A stretch of 64,000 nucleotides of DNA from Pythium myriotylum (taxonomy: Eukaryota; Oomycota; Peronosporomycetes; Pythiales; Pythiaceae), in contig JALJCQ010000012.1 of assembly GCA_023091665.1 (NCBI GenBank), positions 3,596,001 to 3,660,000 of the forward strand, written 5' to 3'. Within the stretch, counting starts at the first letter, position 1; each line of letters begins with the position of its first letter. The notes beneath the pieces were generated by a model that worked only from the letters and a program-made list of their open reading frames with translations, did not search any database and was not told the DNA's origin. The translations under genes were made by a program, and so were the position numbers. Below are positions 1 to 10,416 of the stretch, piece by piece.

Positions 1-150
1 GCTGGGCCAGAGCGAGCTGCCTGTGAAGGATCCGGGACGATCTGCAGTAGCAGAGCAGGACTACGACAGCGTAAGTGATCTGACACGCACTCGACCGCGC
101 AGGCGTCACTGACGGCTGCGTAAAGTTTACAGGACTGACCCGTCAGTGCT

Positions 151-185
151 GTAATCTCGAGCTATTTAAAATAGCTCGAGATTAC
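151..185. repeat. Perfect 17-bp inverted repeat with 1-nt centre
   Basis: The arms are GTAATCTCGAGCTATTT and its exact reverse complement, separated by a single A. The right half is followed by a short direct repeat of ATTACACTCG. It could extrude as a cruciform or be a relic of a transposon end. Its function is unknown. Confidence 0.85.
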
Positions 186-204
186 ACTCGATTACACTCG
201 AAGA

Positions 205-251
205 GCGTTGGCAAGTTCTGTTGAGTGTGTATTATGTCAGCTTGCCAACGC
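205..251. repeat. 11-bp inverted repeat with 25-nt loop
   Basis: GCGTTGGCAAG at 205-215 pairs with CTTGCCAACGC at 241-251. The GTTGGC word recurs in the non-coding DNA here and in 6.6-7.5 kb, which suggests a shared repeat origin. Confidence 0.75.
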
Positions 252-360
252 ACGAACCAACTGCGAAAACTCATAGAGAGACAGTAGCATGAGACAGAAC
301 GGTTCTAGAGAGACAGTGTTCTGGGACAGATCGGGTTCTGTTGGCGTGTATCCGACGCCC

Positions 361-541
361 GAGAACCGTTCTGTCGCCAACGCCACGACCGCGCGACTCG
401 CAAGCTCCTGTCACAGCGACCCAATGGGTCCAACGCGGACATGGAGGGCTCGCGCAAACACGTGGCCCCGGATCTTGGTTTAACGCCAACGGACCAACGA
501 CAGAGATCCGTTCTGGAACAGAGATCCGTTCCGGGACCTCG
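361..541 (+). repeat. Dispersed repeat, copy 1 of an inverted pair
   Basis: This 181-bp block matches the reverse complement of 6737-6916 with only a few substitutions and single-base gaps. It contains a tandem pair of the word AGAGATCCGTTC. The two copies point toward each other and bracket three genes. No coding capacity is credible. It could be a MITE or Helitron fragment; no terminal structure was identified. Confidence 0.8.
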
Positions 542-753
542 GCACGTCTCACCGTCGTCCGTCAGTGAGACGCGCCGACCACCCATATAGCAACGTTAGA
601 TTCGTTACGAATGCAACGTTTCTTAATGGGTCCAGACCACCCATGTGGTTCGTATCAACGATACGAACCGTGCGTGGCTATGTATTCGATGTGGTCCACA
701 CCATCCAATACTCCCATTTTGTCCACCGCCAGCCACCATTGCGTATCATCCCC

Positions 754-2946
754 ATGGCCAGCGTTGTGCCCCGATGGCGCGCGCTTGCGGCCGCCTTTGC
801 GCGCGCCACGAGCGCGTCGCGCGTCGCGCTCTCTTCCCACCACGCAGCTGCGCGTCTCGCGCTTCCAACGCAGCCTTCGCGGCCGTTTTCCGCGCAGATC
901 CAGAGCCAAACGGCCGCGATCCGCGACGACTCGCCGCGCCGCCGCGCCGCCAAGAAAACCGAGCTCGACTCGGTCCGCTCGTGCGAGCGGCACCTCGCGT
1001 CGCCGTTCTCGTCGTACGCCGTGGCGCTCGAGGCCTTCGAGTTCCTGCGCCAGCGCCGCAGCAAGCTCAAGGAGCGCCACTTCCTCGCGGTCATGGAGAA
1101 GGCGAGCGTCGAGCAGCAGTTCGCCGCCGTCTGCGCGCACTTTGAGCAGTTCGGCGACGCGCTCGAGCGCGACCAAGTGCAGCTCTACGACGTGGCCAAG
1201 ACGACCTGGGACCACTACCAGTCGGAGCGGCTCCAGATGCACCGCCACGTGCTCTGGGCCATGCTCCACGGACCGCCGAGCAAGCGCTTCCGCCACATGC
1301 AGCAGCACTTCCGCAAGCACGAGCTCGCGACCAAGCGCAACCGCCTCGACCTCTACGAGTCGGACTCGCTCAACTTTCTGCTGCGCATGGAGTGCACGTT
1401 CGCGTTCGCCGACCCTCGAAGCGACCAGGAAGACGCCGAGCCCTGGCTCGCGCGCGTGGCGAGGATCCTCGACGAGCTGCAGCGACTGCGCTTCCGCGTC
1501 AACTACTCGAGCTCGCATGCGCTCTTCCACTTCCTCATGCACCGTCCCGACGTCGCGCTGCAGGGCCAGCTGGAGGAAGAGGAGACCGAGTCCAAGCTCA
1601 AGCACGTCGACGACTCGGCGATCTTCAAGGTGCTCACGATGCTCATGGACGAGTACCCAAAAGCGATTGAGCGAGACCCTCGCCGGCTCTCGTTGGCGAT
1701 CAGTACGGCAGCCTCTGCTAGCCGCGTCGATCTCGCTGTTGAGCTGCTGCGAGATGCTGAGACCAGGGCCATCCCAGTGGACGCGGCCTCATTTGCTCAC
1801 GTCGTCGCGATGGCGAAGGACGAAGAGATGCGCGTCGCCATCGCCGACTTGTACTTTCGGGCCAAGGACCACGACCGCGTGTACGAGGATGAAGACAAGC
1901 AGTCGCTGCGAAATGCCTTGCTTCTGTATGCGATCCATGACGGCAACTTCACGCAGATCATGGAGCTCCTCCATGAGATGGAGTACAACAAGATCCCAGC
2001 GGCGCCGCTTCTGATCTCCAAACTGTTCGCCAGCATTTCTCAATACCGTGCGAAGATTCGCCACAAATTCCGCGATCGAGGCGAGCAGGAACTCGCAGCG
2101 GCCTTGAAGGAATGCCCCTCGGTGCTTCAGCTTATGAATAACTTTCCGACTGTGATCGACCGAAGTACGCACACGGGTTCGCAGTCGATTCTCCAGGCCC
2201 TCCGATCGGGTGATATTGACGTCGCGCTCGCTGTGCTGCGAACGACTGTGGAGGTCGCCAAGGCGCCACTGCGAGCTGAAGTGTTTTCTCAGGTTTTGTA
2301 TGCGCTGCTCGTCAGAGATACCGTGAGTCAACAAGACGTGATGCCGATTCGTGAAGTGGAAATGCTGTACGATGTACAGCATCCGAAGGCACGCGATGTA
2401 CTGAACGCGCAGTTACTGAATCTGTGCGAATCCAACAACGATCTCGAGACGATGCTCTACGTTTTAGACAATTGGCAGTTGGGCGCCAGCGAGCCCCTGA
2501 GCAAGCGAGCGTTGCAGCGCGTGTTCGACATCGTCAGCAAACATCTCAAGGCGATCAGGAAGCAGGCCAAAGAAGACAAGGGTGCTAATGTGCGGTACAA
2601 AGTTGGCACCACCGAGCTTTCGTTCCGCGGCATCCTGGAAAAGTATCCGACCATTATCAATCTCGACGCGTGGACTATCAACAACGCGTTGATGCGGTCT
2701 GCAACTGCAGCGCTCGTCGACGACGTGGCCACGTTACTCAAAGTCGCACACGTCCGAGATTATCCTGTCAACACTGTAACGTACAAGGCCTCGCTGGACG
2801 TACTCCGTCTGGCGAGTGCGGATGACCCGAACTCGCGTGCTGCCGAGGCCCTGCGAGAGTGCATCGAAGCTATGGAAACGAATGGTTCGTGGGCTGTATT
2901 GAGTGAGCAGCACCCCGACTTTGCGGCGACGTTACGCACAATATAA
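754..2946 (+). CDS. Mitochondrial PPR-like helical-repeat protein
   Basis: A single-exon gene of 730 aa from the ATG at 754. The open frame runs upstream to 565, but the ATG at 754 opens a textbook mitochondrial presequence: rich in Arg, Ala and Ser, with almost no acidic residue for about 50 residues (MASVVPRWRALAAAFARA at the start). The rest is acidic/basic alpha-helical and contains PPR-like helix pairs, for example the segment DLAVELLRDAETRAIPVDA and later stretches with the A..LL pattern. Such proteins usually bind organellar RNA and act in its maturation or translation; that role is inferred. The gene ends 37 bp before the stop of the convergent DHHC gene. Long ORFs on other frames over 611-2014 reflect high GC and are shadows. 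Confidence 0.75.
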   Translation: MASVVPRWRALAAAFARATSASRVALSSHHAAARLALPTQPSRPFSAQIQSQTAAIRDDSPRRRAAKKTELDSVRSCERHLASPFSSYAVALEAFEFLRQRRSKLKERHFLAVMEKASVEQQFAAVCAHFEQFGDALERDQVQLYDVAKTTWDHYQSERLQMHRHVLWAMLHGPPSKRFRHMQQHFRKHELATKRNRLDLYESDSLNFLLRMECTFAFADPRSDQEDAEPWLARVARILDELQRLRFRVNYSSSHALFHFLMHRPDVALQGQLEEEETESKLKHVDDSAIFKVLTMLMDEYPKAIERDPRRLSLAISTAASASRVDLAVELLRDAETRAIPVDAASFAHVVAMAKDEEMRVAIADLYFRAKDHDRVYEDEDKQSLRNALLLYAIHDGNFTQIMELLHEMEYNKIPAAPLLISKLFASISQYRAKIRHKFRDRGEQELAAALKECPSVLQLMNNFPTVIDRSTHTGSQSILQALRSGDIDVALAVLRTTVEVAKAPLRAEVFSQVLYALLVRDTVSQQDVMPIREVEMLYDVQHPKARDVLNAQLLNLCESNNDLETMLYVLDNWQLGASEPLSKRALQRVFDIVSKHLKAIRKQAKEDKGANVRYKVGTTELSFRGILEKYPTIINLDAWTINNALMRSATAALVDDVATLLKVAHVRDYPVNTVTYKASLDVLRLASADDPNSRAAEALRECIEAMETNGSWAVLSEQHPDFAATLRTI

Positions 2947-2983
2947 TGGTACATATTCAATCGAACGCACTGGCGTAGGATAT

Positions 2984-4185
2984 TCAATGAGGTTTCTCTG
3001 TCGTATCAATGGGCACCCACTCGCCCGTAGACAATCGATGCAGTCGCTGCACAGCGGCGTCACTCCAGTCCACGTTCTGGATACTCGCGAACAGCACGAA
3101 GACGACGTAGAAGACCCAGGTGAGATTGAACATCTTGAATGCATGGGCGTTTTTCTTGCCGATACACTTGCCCATCCACGGGCAGTGGTGGTCGTAGTCT
3201 TCAATGCAGACGCCGCAGTCGTCGCAATGTTCTGTGTAGGCGTCCTGCGAGACCTCACAGACATCGCAGAATCGTGGACGCGGGCTGTATCGCGAGTACT
3301 GAGGACCAATATCGAGCTGCCCACGAGCTACGCTTGGTCGGACTCGTCCCCTTTGGCTTTCCGTGTCGGCAGAACCGTCTCTGTTTGTCCTTCCATCGAG
3401 TTCACCGTCGTCTTCTTCGTCTTCCTCCTCGTGGATCAGAATAGCTGTCTCCTTGGTCTCGGTGGCGTCGTGCTCCTCTGAGGATTTGGGCTTTGCCGGG
3501 AAGACGATGCCAGGGTCTTTGAACGCGACGTGGTAGAGATGGTACAGCGTCAGCGAGCAGAACGCGAGCGTGATCGCCGTGTAGTGCCACGGAAGCGTCC
3601 AGCACTGCTGGTAGAGAAAGAGCCCCGTGCAGCCGATGACGATGCCGAGCGTGACGACGACGCCGACCCAGTGCGGCCCGACGAGAATGAGCTCGCGCCT
3701 CACACGTCCACGGTCCACCGCGCGCTTCTCGTACAAAACCTACAGCACAACATCACCATCTTTACCAACATCCTCACACATCTCCCACAAGCCTTTTGCG
3801 AACGCACGTAGCTCTGCCTGGCGATCACATACAGAGAGATCATCAGTCACGTCTGTCTGCGTCGACGAATCCAGCCAGAATCCCCCACACACACGCACCC
3901 GATCTTCTTGAGCTTCAGTGGTCGACAGACGCACGCAAACGGATCGGTCACGGGCGGCGTCTCGAGCGCCACGAGCCGTCTCGCTTCGTCGTCGTCGCGC
4001 GTCGTCGCGCGATCGTCCAAACCGCCGCGTTCTCGGTCGTTTCCCGCTCGATTCGGCTGCTTTTCGAGCGCCAATCGCGCGCGCCGCTCGTTTTCCCACT
4101 CGTTCTGCGCGTTGTCGCTCTCGGCGGCGTCCGCGCGCGCTGCGGAGGCGTCGCCGAGCCGACTCGTGCGCGGTGGAGGATCCAT
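2984..4185 (-). CDS. DHHC-type palmitoyltransferase (two-exon model)
   Basis: Proposed exons are 4185-3895 and 3739-2984, joined over a 155-nt GT-AG intron in phase 0, giving 348 aa. Exon 1 is charged and low in complexity. Exon 2 has two membrane spans, a DPG motif just after the second, an acidic loop (HEEEDEEDDGELDG), then the Cys-rich domain (CDVC, CDDCGVC) ending in DYDHHCPWMGKCIG. The DHHC Cys at about residue 283 should be the acyl-carrying nucleophile for S-palmitoylation of membrane proteins. One more membrane span follows, but the usual fourth is not visible, so the C-terminus may be short or misjoined. Exon 2 is certain. The exon 1 junction is inferred from frame and splice signals; the in-frame TAG at 3740-3742 requires an intron or another start. 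Confidence 0.75.
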
Positions 4186-4414
4186 TGCCGGAAGGAATGA
4201 AACAGCCCCAAATGAGACGCTCAAGTACTGAGGTAAGGGATTTTGAAAACGGTGATGGATCGGTTAAAAGAGGTATTATACCATATAGCACAGGGATTGA
4301 ATGGATCAAGTGTACCCATTTCGAAACGTAGCTGCTCGCGGATTCTAGCGTTTCTATAAACGGAACTCTGAACCCAAGGCTCATTATTGCTGCTTGGACC
4401 ACGAGCGAGTCCGC

Positions 4415-6121
4415 ATGCCCGAGGTGTTCACGAGCGTCGCGTGGGCCTGCGACGCCGCGCTGCTGGGCCAGCCGGAGCTGCTCATCGAGATCCAGGAGTA
4501 CTTGCTTCCGCTGGTGGTTCTCGGGCCCGGGGAGGCGCTGCGTCGCGGCGGCTCGCGCTTGCTCTCGCTCTGGGTCGACGCCGCCGCTCTGCTCGGTGTC
4601 GATGTGGACGAGTACAGCGCCGCAGCGATCTTCGAGGCCGTGGCCAAGACCGGACTAGGGTTCTTGGAGCGAGCGCTCACCGTGAACTTGCCGCCGAAGA
4701 TCTGGACGAGCGTCGCCTACATCGCTGTGCGCCACAAGAACCGAGAAATCCTGCGCTTTTTAGCAGAGAGAATACCAGCTATCGAAGCCCCAGAGGCGCT
4801 GGACATCGCGGCATCAGTGGGCGACGTTGAGCTCTTTGAGTGGTTGCAAGACTCCGCGTTCGGCGGTTGCTTCGTGACCCAGGATACATTAGCTCGCGCA
4901 GTTCGAGAGAACCGTGTCGATCTCGTTGAGTGGATGCTGGAGATTCCCAACCTGGAAGAGAAAGAAAGAATGATCTGTCGCGCCATGAACCGCGCAGCGC
5001 AGTATGGCCACTTCACACTGCTTCAGCGGCTGCGCGAGGTTTCGGACGTCTGGTTTTCTCCACATGCAGTCACCACAGCGCTGATCAAGGGTCACTACGA
5101 CATGGCCGACTGGCTCTTTGAGCAGCACCAGATTCGCGTCGAAGACGGATATGAATTTGTCGCGTATGACCCAAGCCCGCCATGGCTGAACGTTAATGAT
5201 GCTTTGATCGAAGCCTTCAGTCGCGGTGATATTCGAATGCTTGACTGGCTTCGAGTGCGAGACCTACTCGACGTCAAGGCCAAGTACACGCTTAGGGCGA
5301 AGATCGGCGGCCACGTACAAGTGCTCGACTATTTAGAGACGCACTACCCGGACTGCGGCGTGCTTGCCTTCAATGCACAGAGCGCTGCTGGCGGTAGCAT
5401 CGCTGTGGCGTCCTGGGCCCACGCTCGCGGACTACTCGTCGAGTCTATGGCCGTGCTTCAAACCGCTGGCAAACATGGCCACATCGAGTTCATGAAGTGG
5501 TACGAAAAAACAGTCGGACACGATATCCAGAACGTGTACGACCCACAGTCTGTGGAGATCGCCGCGTCCAAGGGCTTCGCGGAAGCTACAAAATTTCTCG
5601 TTGAACACGACTACGCAGACGTCTCGAGGACTGCTATCCACCGCGCAGCTGTGAATGGTCACTTGACAATCGCTCAATGGCTCCTCGAGCACTCGCAAGA
5701 AGACGTCGCGGCCATGTTGAACAATGAAGCAGCTCGATTAGCTGCAGATGAGCCAATTCCGTTTTACACAGTGTCTTTTGGCGACACGATGAACGAAGCG
5801 GCTGCCGAAGGACACCTGGACGTGGCAAAATGGCTCCACGCGATGGGCTTCGTATTTCATTCGTCGACTATCCGATCAGCAGCCTTGAATGGCCATCTCG
5901 AGGTTGTGCAGTATTTGGTGAAGCACGCACTTGAGAACGACATTCCCGGTGCACTCGAGGCCTCTGCTCGGCGGGGTCACTTGCGTGTGGTCAAGTTCCT
6001 CCTCTCGCACTTTCCTCTCGAGCAGGCGAAGTGCGAGCTCATTGCAGACATGGCGAAGATGGCCGGCCACCTTCGAGTGGCCAAGTGGATTCGATCGCAC
6101 GGATTTGCGACAGCTGCCTGA
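4415..6121 (+). CDS. Ankyrin-type repeat protein
   Basis: A single-exon gene of 568 aa from the ATG at 4415; the frame opens at 4394 only with TTG. From about residue 90 to the end it repeats a 30-35 residue unit with the pattern AA..GHL.VA.WL, for example GHLTIAQWLLEH, GHLDVAKWLHAMGF, GHLEVVQYLVKH and GHLRVAKWIRSHGF. I count at least ten units. This is the diverged ankyrin-like class common in oomycete genomes, where each unit is a helix-turn-helix used for protein binding. No signal peptide, membrane span or catalytic domain is visible, and the partner is unknown. It is divergent from the DHHC gene, with about 230 bp between the two starts, so a shared promoter region is possible. Confidence 0.75.
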   Translation: MPEVFTSVAWACDAALLGQPELLIEIQEYLLPLVVLGPGEALRRGGSRLLSLWVDAAALLGVDVDEYSAAAIFEAVAKTGLGFLERALTVNLPPKIWTSVAYIAVRHKNREILRFLAERIPAIEAPEALDIAASVGDVELFEWLQDSAFGGCFVTQDTLARAVRENRVDLVEWMLEIPNLEEKERMICRAMNRAAQYGHFTLLQRLREVSDVWFSPHAVTTALIKGHYDMADWLFEQHQIRVEDGYEFVAYDPSPPWLNVNDALIEAFSRGDIRMLDWLRVRDLLDVKAKYTLRAKIGGHVQVLDYLETHYPDCGVLAFNAQSAAGGSIAVASWAHARGLLVESMAVLQTAGKHGHIEFMKWYEKTVGHDIQNVYDPQSVEIAASKGFAEATKFLVEHDYADVSRTAIHRAAVNGHLTIAQWLLEHSQEDVAAMLNNEAARLAADEPIPFYTVSFGDTMNEAAAEGHLDVAKWLHAMGFVFHSSTIRSAALNGHLEVVQYLVKHALENDIPGALEASARRGHLRVVKFLLSHFPLEQAKCELIADMAKMAGHLRVAKWIRSHGFATAA

Positions 6122-8642
6122 TTGGTATTGACAAAGTCGCCAAACTGAGAACTGAGCCAGTGTAGCACAAGTGGGACAAATCTGTTTAACACTCGCAGAT
6201 GAGTTTGCTGTTGCTTTTGATTTTGTCGAGGAAGTGCTTACATCGATGAACAGCTACAATTGCAGTGCCAATTTCGATTTGATACATCCACTTCACACCT
6301 GCAGATCGCACAAACACAACCGAATCCTCTTTGGCAATGTTTCTCGAGTCAAGAAGGAGGAGAACTACTCGAAACTGCCAACTAAATCGGGTGCTTCTTG
6401 AAGGCGTCGCCGAACTGCTGACATCACGCAAACGCAATACATTTGTACTGATTTAACGGGAATTTTGGAGGTTCTGCTTAGAGAGGTGTTATATTCGTTA
6501 TCAAGGGATTGATTCGCCACCGAATCTGATGTCATTGAAATGAGGGAAGGGCGGATCTGACTCGAAACGGTTCTTATCCTGTTCTGGCTGCTAGTTCCTA
6601 ACTGTGTCGACCAGCCAAAAGGTTTGGCGGGTCTGGCCCAAAAACCGCCAACGTTGGCATGTTGGCATGTTGGCGCGCCGGGAGGGAGTCAGCGTGCCAT
6701 GCCCTCGTCCGCAGGTGAGACGCGCCGGCCGCCTCTCGAGGTCCGGAACGGATCTCTGTTCCAGAACGGATCTCTGTCGTTGGTCCGTTGGCGTTAAACC
6801 AAGATCCGGGACCACGTGTTTGCGCGAGCCCCCCATGTCCGCGTTGGACCCATTGGGTCGCTGTGACAGGAGCTTGCGAGTCGCGCGGTCGTGGCGTTGG
6901 CGACAGAACGGTTCTCGAGCACCAGTCGATTGTTGGCATCCTACAGTATTGGCGTCTGCAAGAACACATTTACGCGATGGGTCGCTTCGCGCGATCCCAC
7001 GACGACCTCGGATACACGCTTGACGCCAACAGCACGGATCTGTCACACTCGTCGAGGGGGGCTTGTCTGCTCGGCTTGTCATGGCCACGAGAACACGTTG
7101 GCGCGCCAACGCTGGTGCGCCAACAGGTGTCCAGCTCGACCAACCGGATTGTGCATCGGTTCGGCAGCCATCATCTCGCGCCGCCCCGTTTGATCTGTGT
7201 ATGTGTGAGTGGGCAGAGTGAAGTTCCAACGTTGGAACCGACCGGCTCAAGAGTCACTCGAATCCGGGCAACTTGACTGGTCGTAAACGCACGAGAACAA
7301 AACCCCCACACCGTGGAACTCATCGCGATGGCGATGAGTTGGCGACTTGCGTGCTCTGTCCGTGCGACAGGCTCGCACGCCACGCAGTCCGCCCAGGTCC
7401 ACAGACGCGAGAAGAACAAAAATCCGCCAACTCGGGTTCTGTTTCCACACCCCTCGGCGAGAGCAGTTCCAGAGTTGGTCACAATGGGGAACTAGGGGAA
7501 ACATTTCGCGCCGACCTCGCCAACCAATTTTTTCGTTCTTCTCGCGAACTGATCTCGACCCATTACACCCGCCGATGGTGCCTTGTGGGAAATGTTCCCG
7601 ACGTCTACCAGATGCTGTAGGAGAAGATGTGTGAACGAAGGAAACAGCACCCAGGCATCAACAAAATGCCTCGAGTCTCCGACATCGCTTTGAGCCGGCC
7701 TGGGTCCCACCGCGGTGGTGCCCACCAGGCAAAATCCTGGAACATTATTTTTGTTATAGGCCTCGTTTTCTCTTTTTTTTCTTTCTTTCTTTCCACTTCG
7801 AATTCGAACCCGTGGGGGGTTGGCGTTGCTGACCTGAGAGGGCGGGAGCGGCGGTTTCACTTCCGTGCGAATGTACATTGCTCGTTGATTGATCGCGTGC
7901 TTGTTGATTGATGGCCACCCGGCAAACGAGCCTGTGGATCTGCGCACCAAGTCACCAAGCAAATCGCGGTTCTGGCTCGTTGACACTTGAGCCTGCTGGT
8001 TCGCCAAACGACGCCACGCGGCACCGTGTTTGGGTTTTTGAGCCGGAGATGTTCTCCAGCCGATCCGACGCCGATTTTCGTGGCGACCGACCGTCGTAGT
8101 GTTGGAACTGCGACCTCGGTAGGTGTATGTTGGGATTTTCCCAGCATTCGTTGTCTCTGTGGGGCAGAGAACGGTTCTTGCAAGCTTTTTGGTCCGCGTC
8201 ACGGGCGCAATTCACTTGGCACTGTTGACTCCCTCCTTGCCGACTTGCGTCAGCGTCCCCGAACCGCTGATCAGAGTCGCACGCATTCCCACAACCTCTC
8301 AAACTCTATTCTTCCAGCTGGCGCCCACGAGTCATATCGAGCCATTACGACTTCCCACTGACCTGTTACTATCCATGTTACTGCAACAGCTGATCGCCTC
8401 GCGCTTTTCGGTTCCAGAACCGTTCCCCCCCGACGATCACGTGACCTCTCCGTCTCTGTCCGACCGGGAACGGCACGCCAGCCAGGACACAATGGCGCTT
8501 CTGTGTTGGTGGATGAAGCGGAGAAGGCGAGCACGCGACGGCGTCAAACCACCGCCACCACCACCACGACGCTCTCCCTCATTCCCCAATCTGCCTCGAT
8601 CCCGTCGAGCCGATACATTTGCCCTCTCGCTCTCTCGCCACC
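6122..8642. other. 2.5-kb intergenic region made of decayed repeats
   Basis: No supported gene. The stretch contains the second copy of the dispersed repeat (6737-6916), many GTTGGC/GCCAAC words (including GGCGCGCCAAC near 7101), and a long pyrimidine run (TTTTTTTTC TTTCTTTC) near 7772-7797. ORFs up to 236 aa here change frame at random, are low in complexity and have no recognisable domain. It is probably old transposon debris plus the promoter of the PX-like gene. Confidence 0.5.
6737..6916 (-). repeat. Dispersed repeat, copy 2 of an inverted pair
   Basis: Reverse complement of 361-541 at about 95 percent identity by eye. The match tails off into GTGAGACGCGCCG at the outer side of both copies. 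The pair is about 6.2 kb apart and brackets the PPR-like, DHHC and ankyrin genes. Confidence 0.8.
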
Positions 8643-9152
8643 ATGCTCCCGATGTCGCTCCCGCTCAACGCCGTCCACACGGTGGTCATCGACACGCGCA
8701 AGGAAGGCAGCCACACGGACTACGCCATCAAAGTGCAGCCCAAGTTCGGCGGCAACAGCGACGGCGAGATCGTCTACCGCCGCTTCTCGGCGTTCCTGCA
8801 GCTCCAGCGCCTCGCGCGCCGCCACTTCGAGACCAACCAGTGTCCCTGCGGCGGCAACGACCAGCACTGTCTGCTCTCCAAGTTCCTGCAGCCCGTGTTC
8901 ACGTCGACCGAGTTCCCGGTCATGCAGGGACGCTTTTTGGGCAAGAACTCCAAGTGGGTCGTCAAGGACCGCGTGCTCTTCCTCAACGCGTTCCTGCTCG
9001 AGCTCGAAGAAGCGCTCCAAAAGTGCCCGCCGGTCGTGATCCAGCGGTGCGAGAAGGAAAACTGCAAGCTCGCCAAGCTCCTCAAGAGCTTTTACGGATG
9101 CATGGACCTCTCGACCACGGAGACGCGCTCGACCCACTCGGGCTCGATGTAA
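8643..9152 (+). CDS. PX-like domain protein
   Basis: A single-exon gene of 169 aa. The ATG at 8643 sits in an ideal context (GCCACCATG); the upstream in-frame TTG is not needed. Residues about 5-45 form a beta-rich start (AVHTVVIDTRKEG, TDYAIKVQPKF), followed by VYRRFSAFLQLQRLARRHF, which fits the RRYSDF signature of phosphoinositide-binding PX domains. A later helix, RVLFLNAFLLELEEAL, matches the PX C-terminal helix. There is a Cys-rich insert (CPCGGNDQHC) between them. The expected role is membrane targeting through phosphoinositides, but this is an inference from a short motif match. The tail is Ser/Thr-rich (STTETRSTHSGSM). Confidence 0.6.
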   Translation: MLPMSLPLNAVHTVVIDTRKEGSHTDYAIKVQPKFGGNSDGEIVYRRFSAFLQLQRLARRHFETNQCPCGGNDQHCLLSKFLQPVFTSTEFPVMQGRFLGKNSKWVVKDRVLFLNAFLLELEEALQKCPPVVIQRCEKENCKLAKLLKSFYGCMDLSTTETRSTHSGSM

Positions 9153-9757
9153 GCGACACCGCCCGCCACCTCCAGCTTCTCTTTTTTTTCCATCAAAGAT
9201 TCGTCCGACGACGCGACCGAGCTCGCGACTCGCATTCACAAACCACGAGAAGGATCGACCTCACGACAATGCTGACAGCTCTCTCTCTCGAGTCCTCAGC
9301 CCCCTCCAACGAACGCTCTCATGGCCTCCGCCATTCCTTTCCTTCCTCACCAACCAACCAAGCAACCCAGGGACCCCGCACATGGCGCCTCCGATCGAAG
9401 GAGACCACGCCCACGGAGCCCGATGGAGTCAACTGACGCCATGCATTTTCTGCTTTCTATTTAGCTGAGGTGTAGTCGATAATCCCACAAAACGCCTTGC
9501 ATCTTCTGACATTTGAGAGAGTGCGTCATGGTTCATCCACTTGCGGCGCTGGCGTCCTCTGAGACAATGGCGGGAATGGCCAGCGAGTCGCTGGTGACTG
9601 AGAACTGGATACTTGGAAAGGACATGCTCCATTTTGGGTCGTGTAATGCGACGGGCAAAGTGGTCCACATGAGCTCTTCTCCCTCGTCTGATGAAAAAAA
9701 AGATCTTGAAAGGTCGTAGAGGAGGAACGCCTTTGGAGGCCAGCAGACGACTCGGCG
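9153..9757. other. Intergenic spacer
   Basis: Presumed 3' flank of the PX-like gene and promoter of the thioredoxin gene. Only short ORFs with no recognisable features are present. Nothing else stands out. Confidence 0.45.
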
Positions 9758-10309
9758 ATGGAGCGTGTGCGCGATGGGGAGCACTGGACCGCTGTTAGAG
9801 AGAGCAGCGAGAAGAAGCTGCTTGGTGAGGAGACGCGGGTCCCAAATTTTCAGGGCGGAAGGATGCTGACGCGGTGGTGGTGGCAGTCGTAGACGCCCAC
9901 AAGGACTGGTGTGGGCCCTGCAAGATCATGGAGCCCACGTACAAGCGTCTCAACACGGAGATCGATCGAGCCGACCAGCGAGTCGTCTTTGTCAGTGTAT
10001 GCGCTTTGGTCTTGCATGAAAGAAGTGCGTGAGAGAGGCTCGCTGACGGGCCGATGCAGGCGAGTGTCAACGCTGGGCTGGAAGGTATCGAGGATAACGG
10101 CAGTTGCAAGCCACGCTTCCTTCTGTTCAAGGTGATCCCATGATAAAAAAGATCAAAGGCGTTGGTCAAAACAAAAATTCTAAAGCCAACTGTTTCGCGC
10201 GCAGGATCGGAAGCTTGTGGCGGAGGTGAACGGGGCGAATGCTCCTCAGCTGGAGCATCTCATCCATCAGCATCTTCCTCCGCTCTCGAGTCTGGAAGAC
10301 GATCCATGA
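9758..10309 (+). CDS. Thioredoxin, four-exon model
   Basis: Exons are 9758-9824, 9854-9996, 10060-10131 and 10205-10309, giving 128 aa, the normal thioredoxin length. Residues 41-46 are WCGPCK, the redox CxxC centre. Upstream is the hydrophobic strand DAVVVAVVDAHKD. Exon 3 supplies KPRFLLFK, which carries the conserved cis-Pro before the active-site-facing loop. Exon 4 gives a strand and the last helix. The likely role is cytosolic dithiol-disulfide exchange; no targeting peptide is seen. Introns 2 and 3 are ordinary (63 and 73 nt, GT-AG). Intron 1 would be only 29 nt (GTGAGG to TTTTCAG), yet it restores the frame exactly. The alternatives are a different exon 1 or a small indel. The fold assignment does not depend on intron 1. 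Confidence 0.8.
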
Positions 10310-10416
10310 CGAAACAAACCACCTGACAGAAAGAGCGAAGCAAAAACGAACTGCACTTTTTTCTCATTTCATATGAATGAAGAAGACGATGTGTACGTGA
10401 TAGCCTATCCAGATGG

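Larger units (their letters stand above)
1..753. other. Non-coding 5' flank with palindromes and one repeat copy
   Basis: No convincing gene is seen before the PPR-like gene. The short ORFs here are GC-rich and unsupported. The stretch holds two hairpins and one copy of a roughly 180-bp repeat that recurs inverted near 6.8 kb, all listed separately. The promoter of the first gene presumably lies in about 590-750, but I see no clear TATA or initiator element. Confidence 0.5.

Noticed and set aside
611..2014. Long ORFs in other frames over the PPR-like gene (467 aa plus, 316 aa minus)
   Set aside because: Arg/Ser- or Leu/Val-rich shadow translations of a GC-rich gene; only the 754-2946 frame has a presequence and balanced composition.
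3740..4402. 220-aa minus frame ahead of the DHHC exon
   Set aside because: In frame with the DHHC exon but closed by TAG and Arg-rich; the competing frame with MDPPPRTS and a usable donor gives a better exon 1.
8123..9436. 437-aa plus frame overlapping the PX-like gene
   Set aside because: His/Arg/Pro-rich shadow of the PX-like frame, running through non-coding DNA on both sides.
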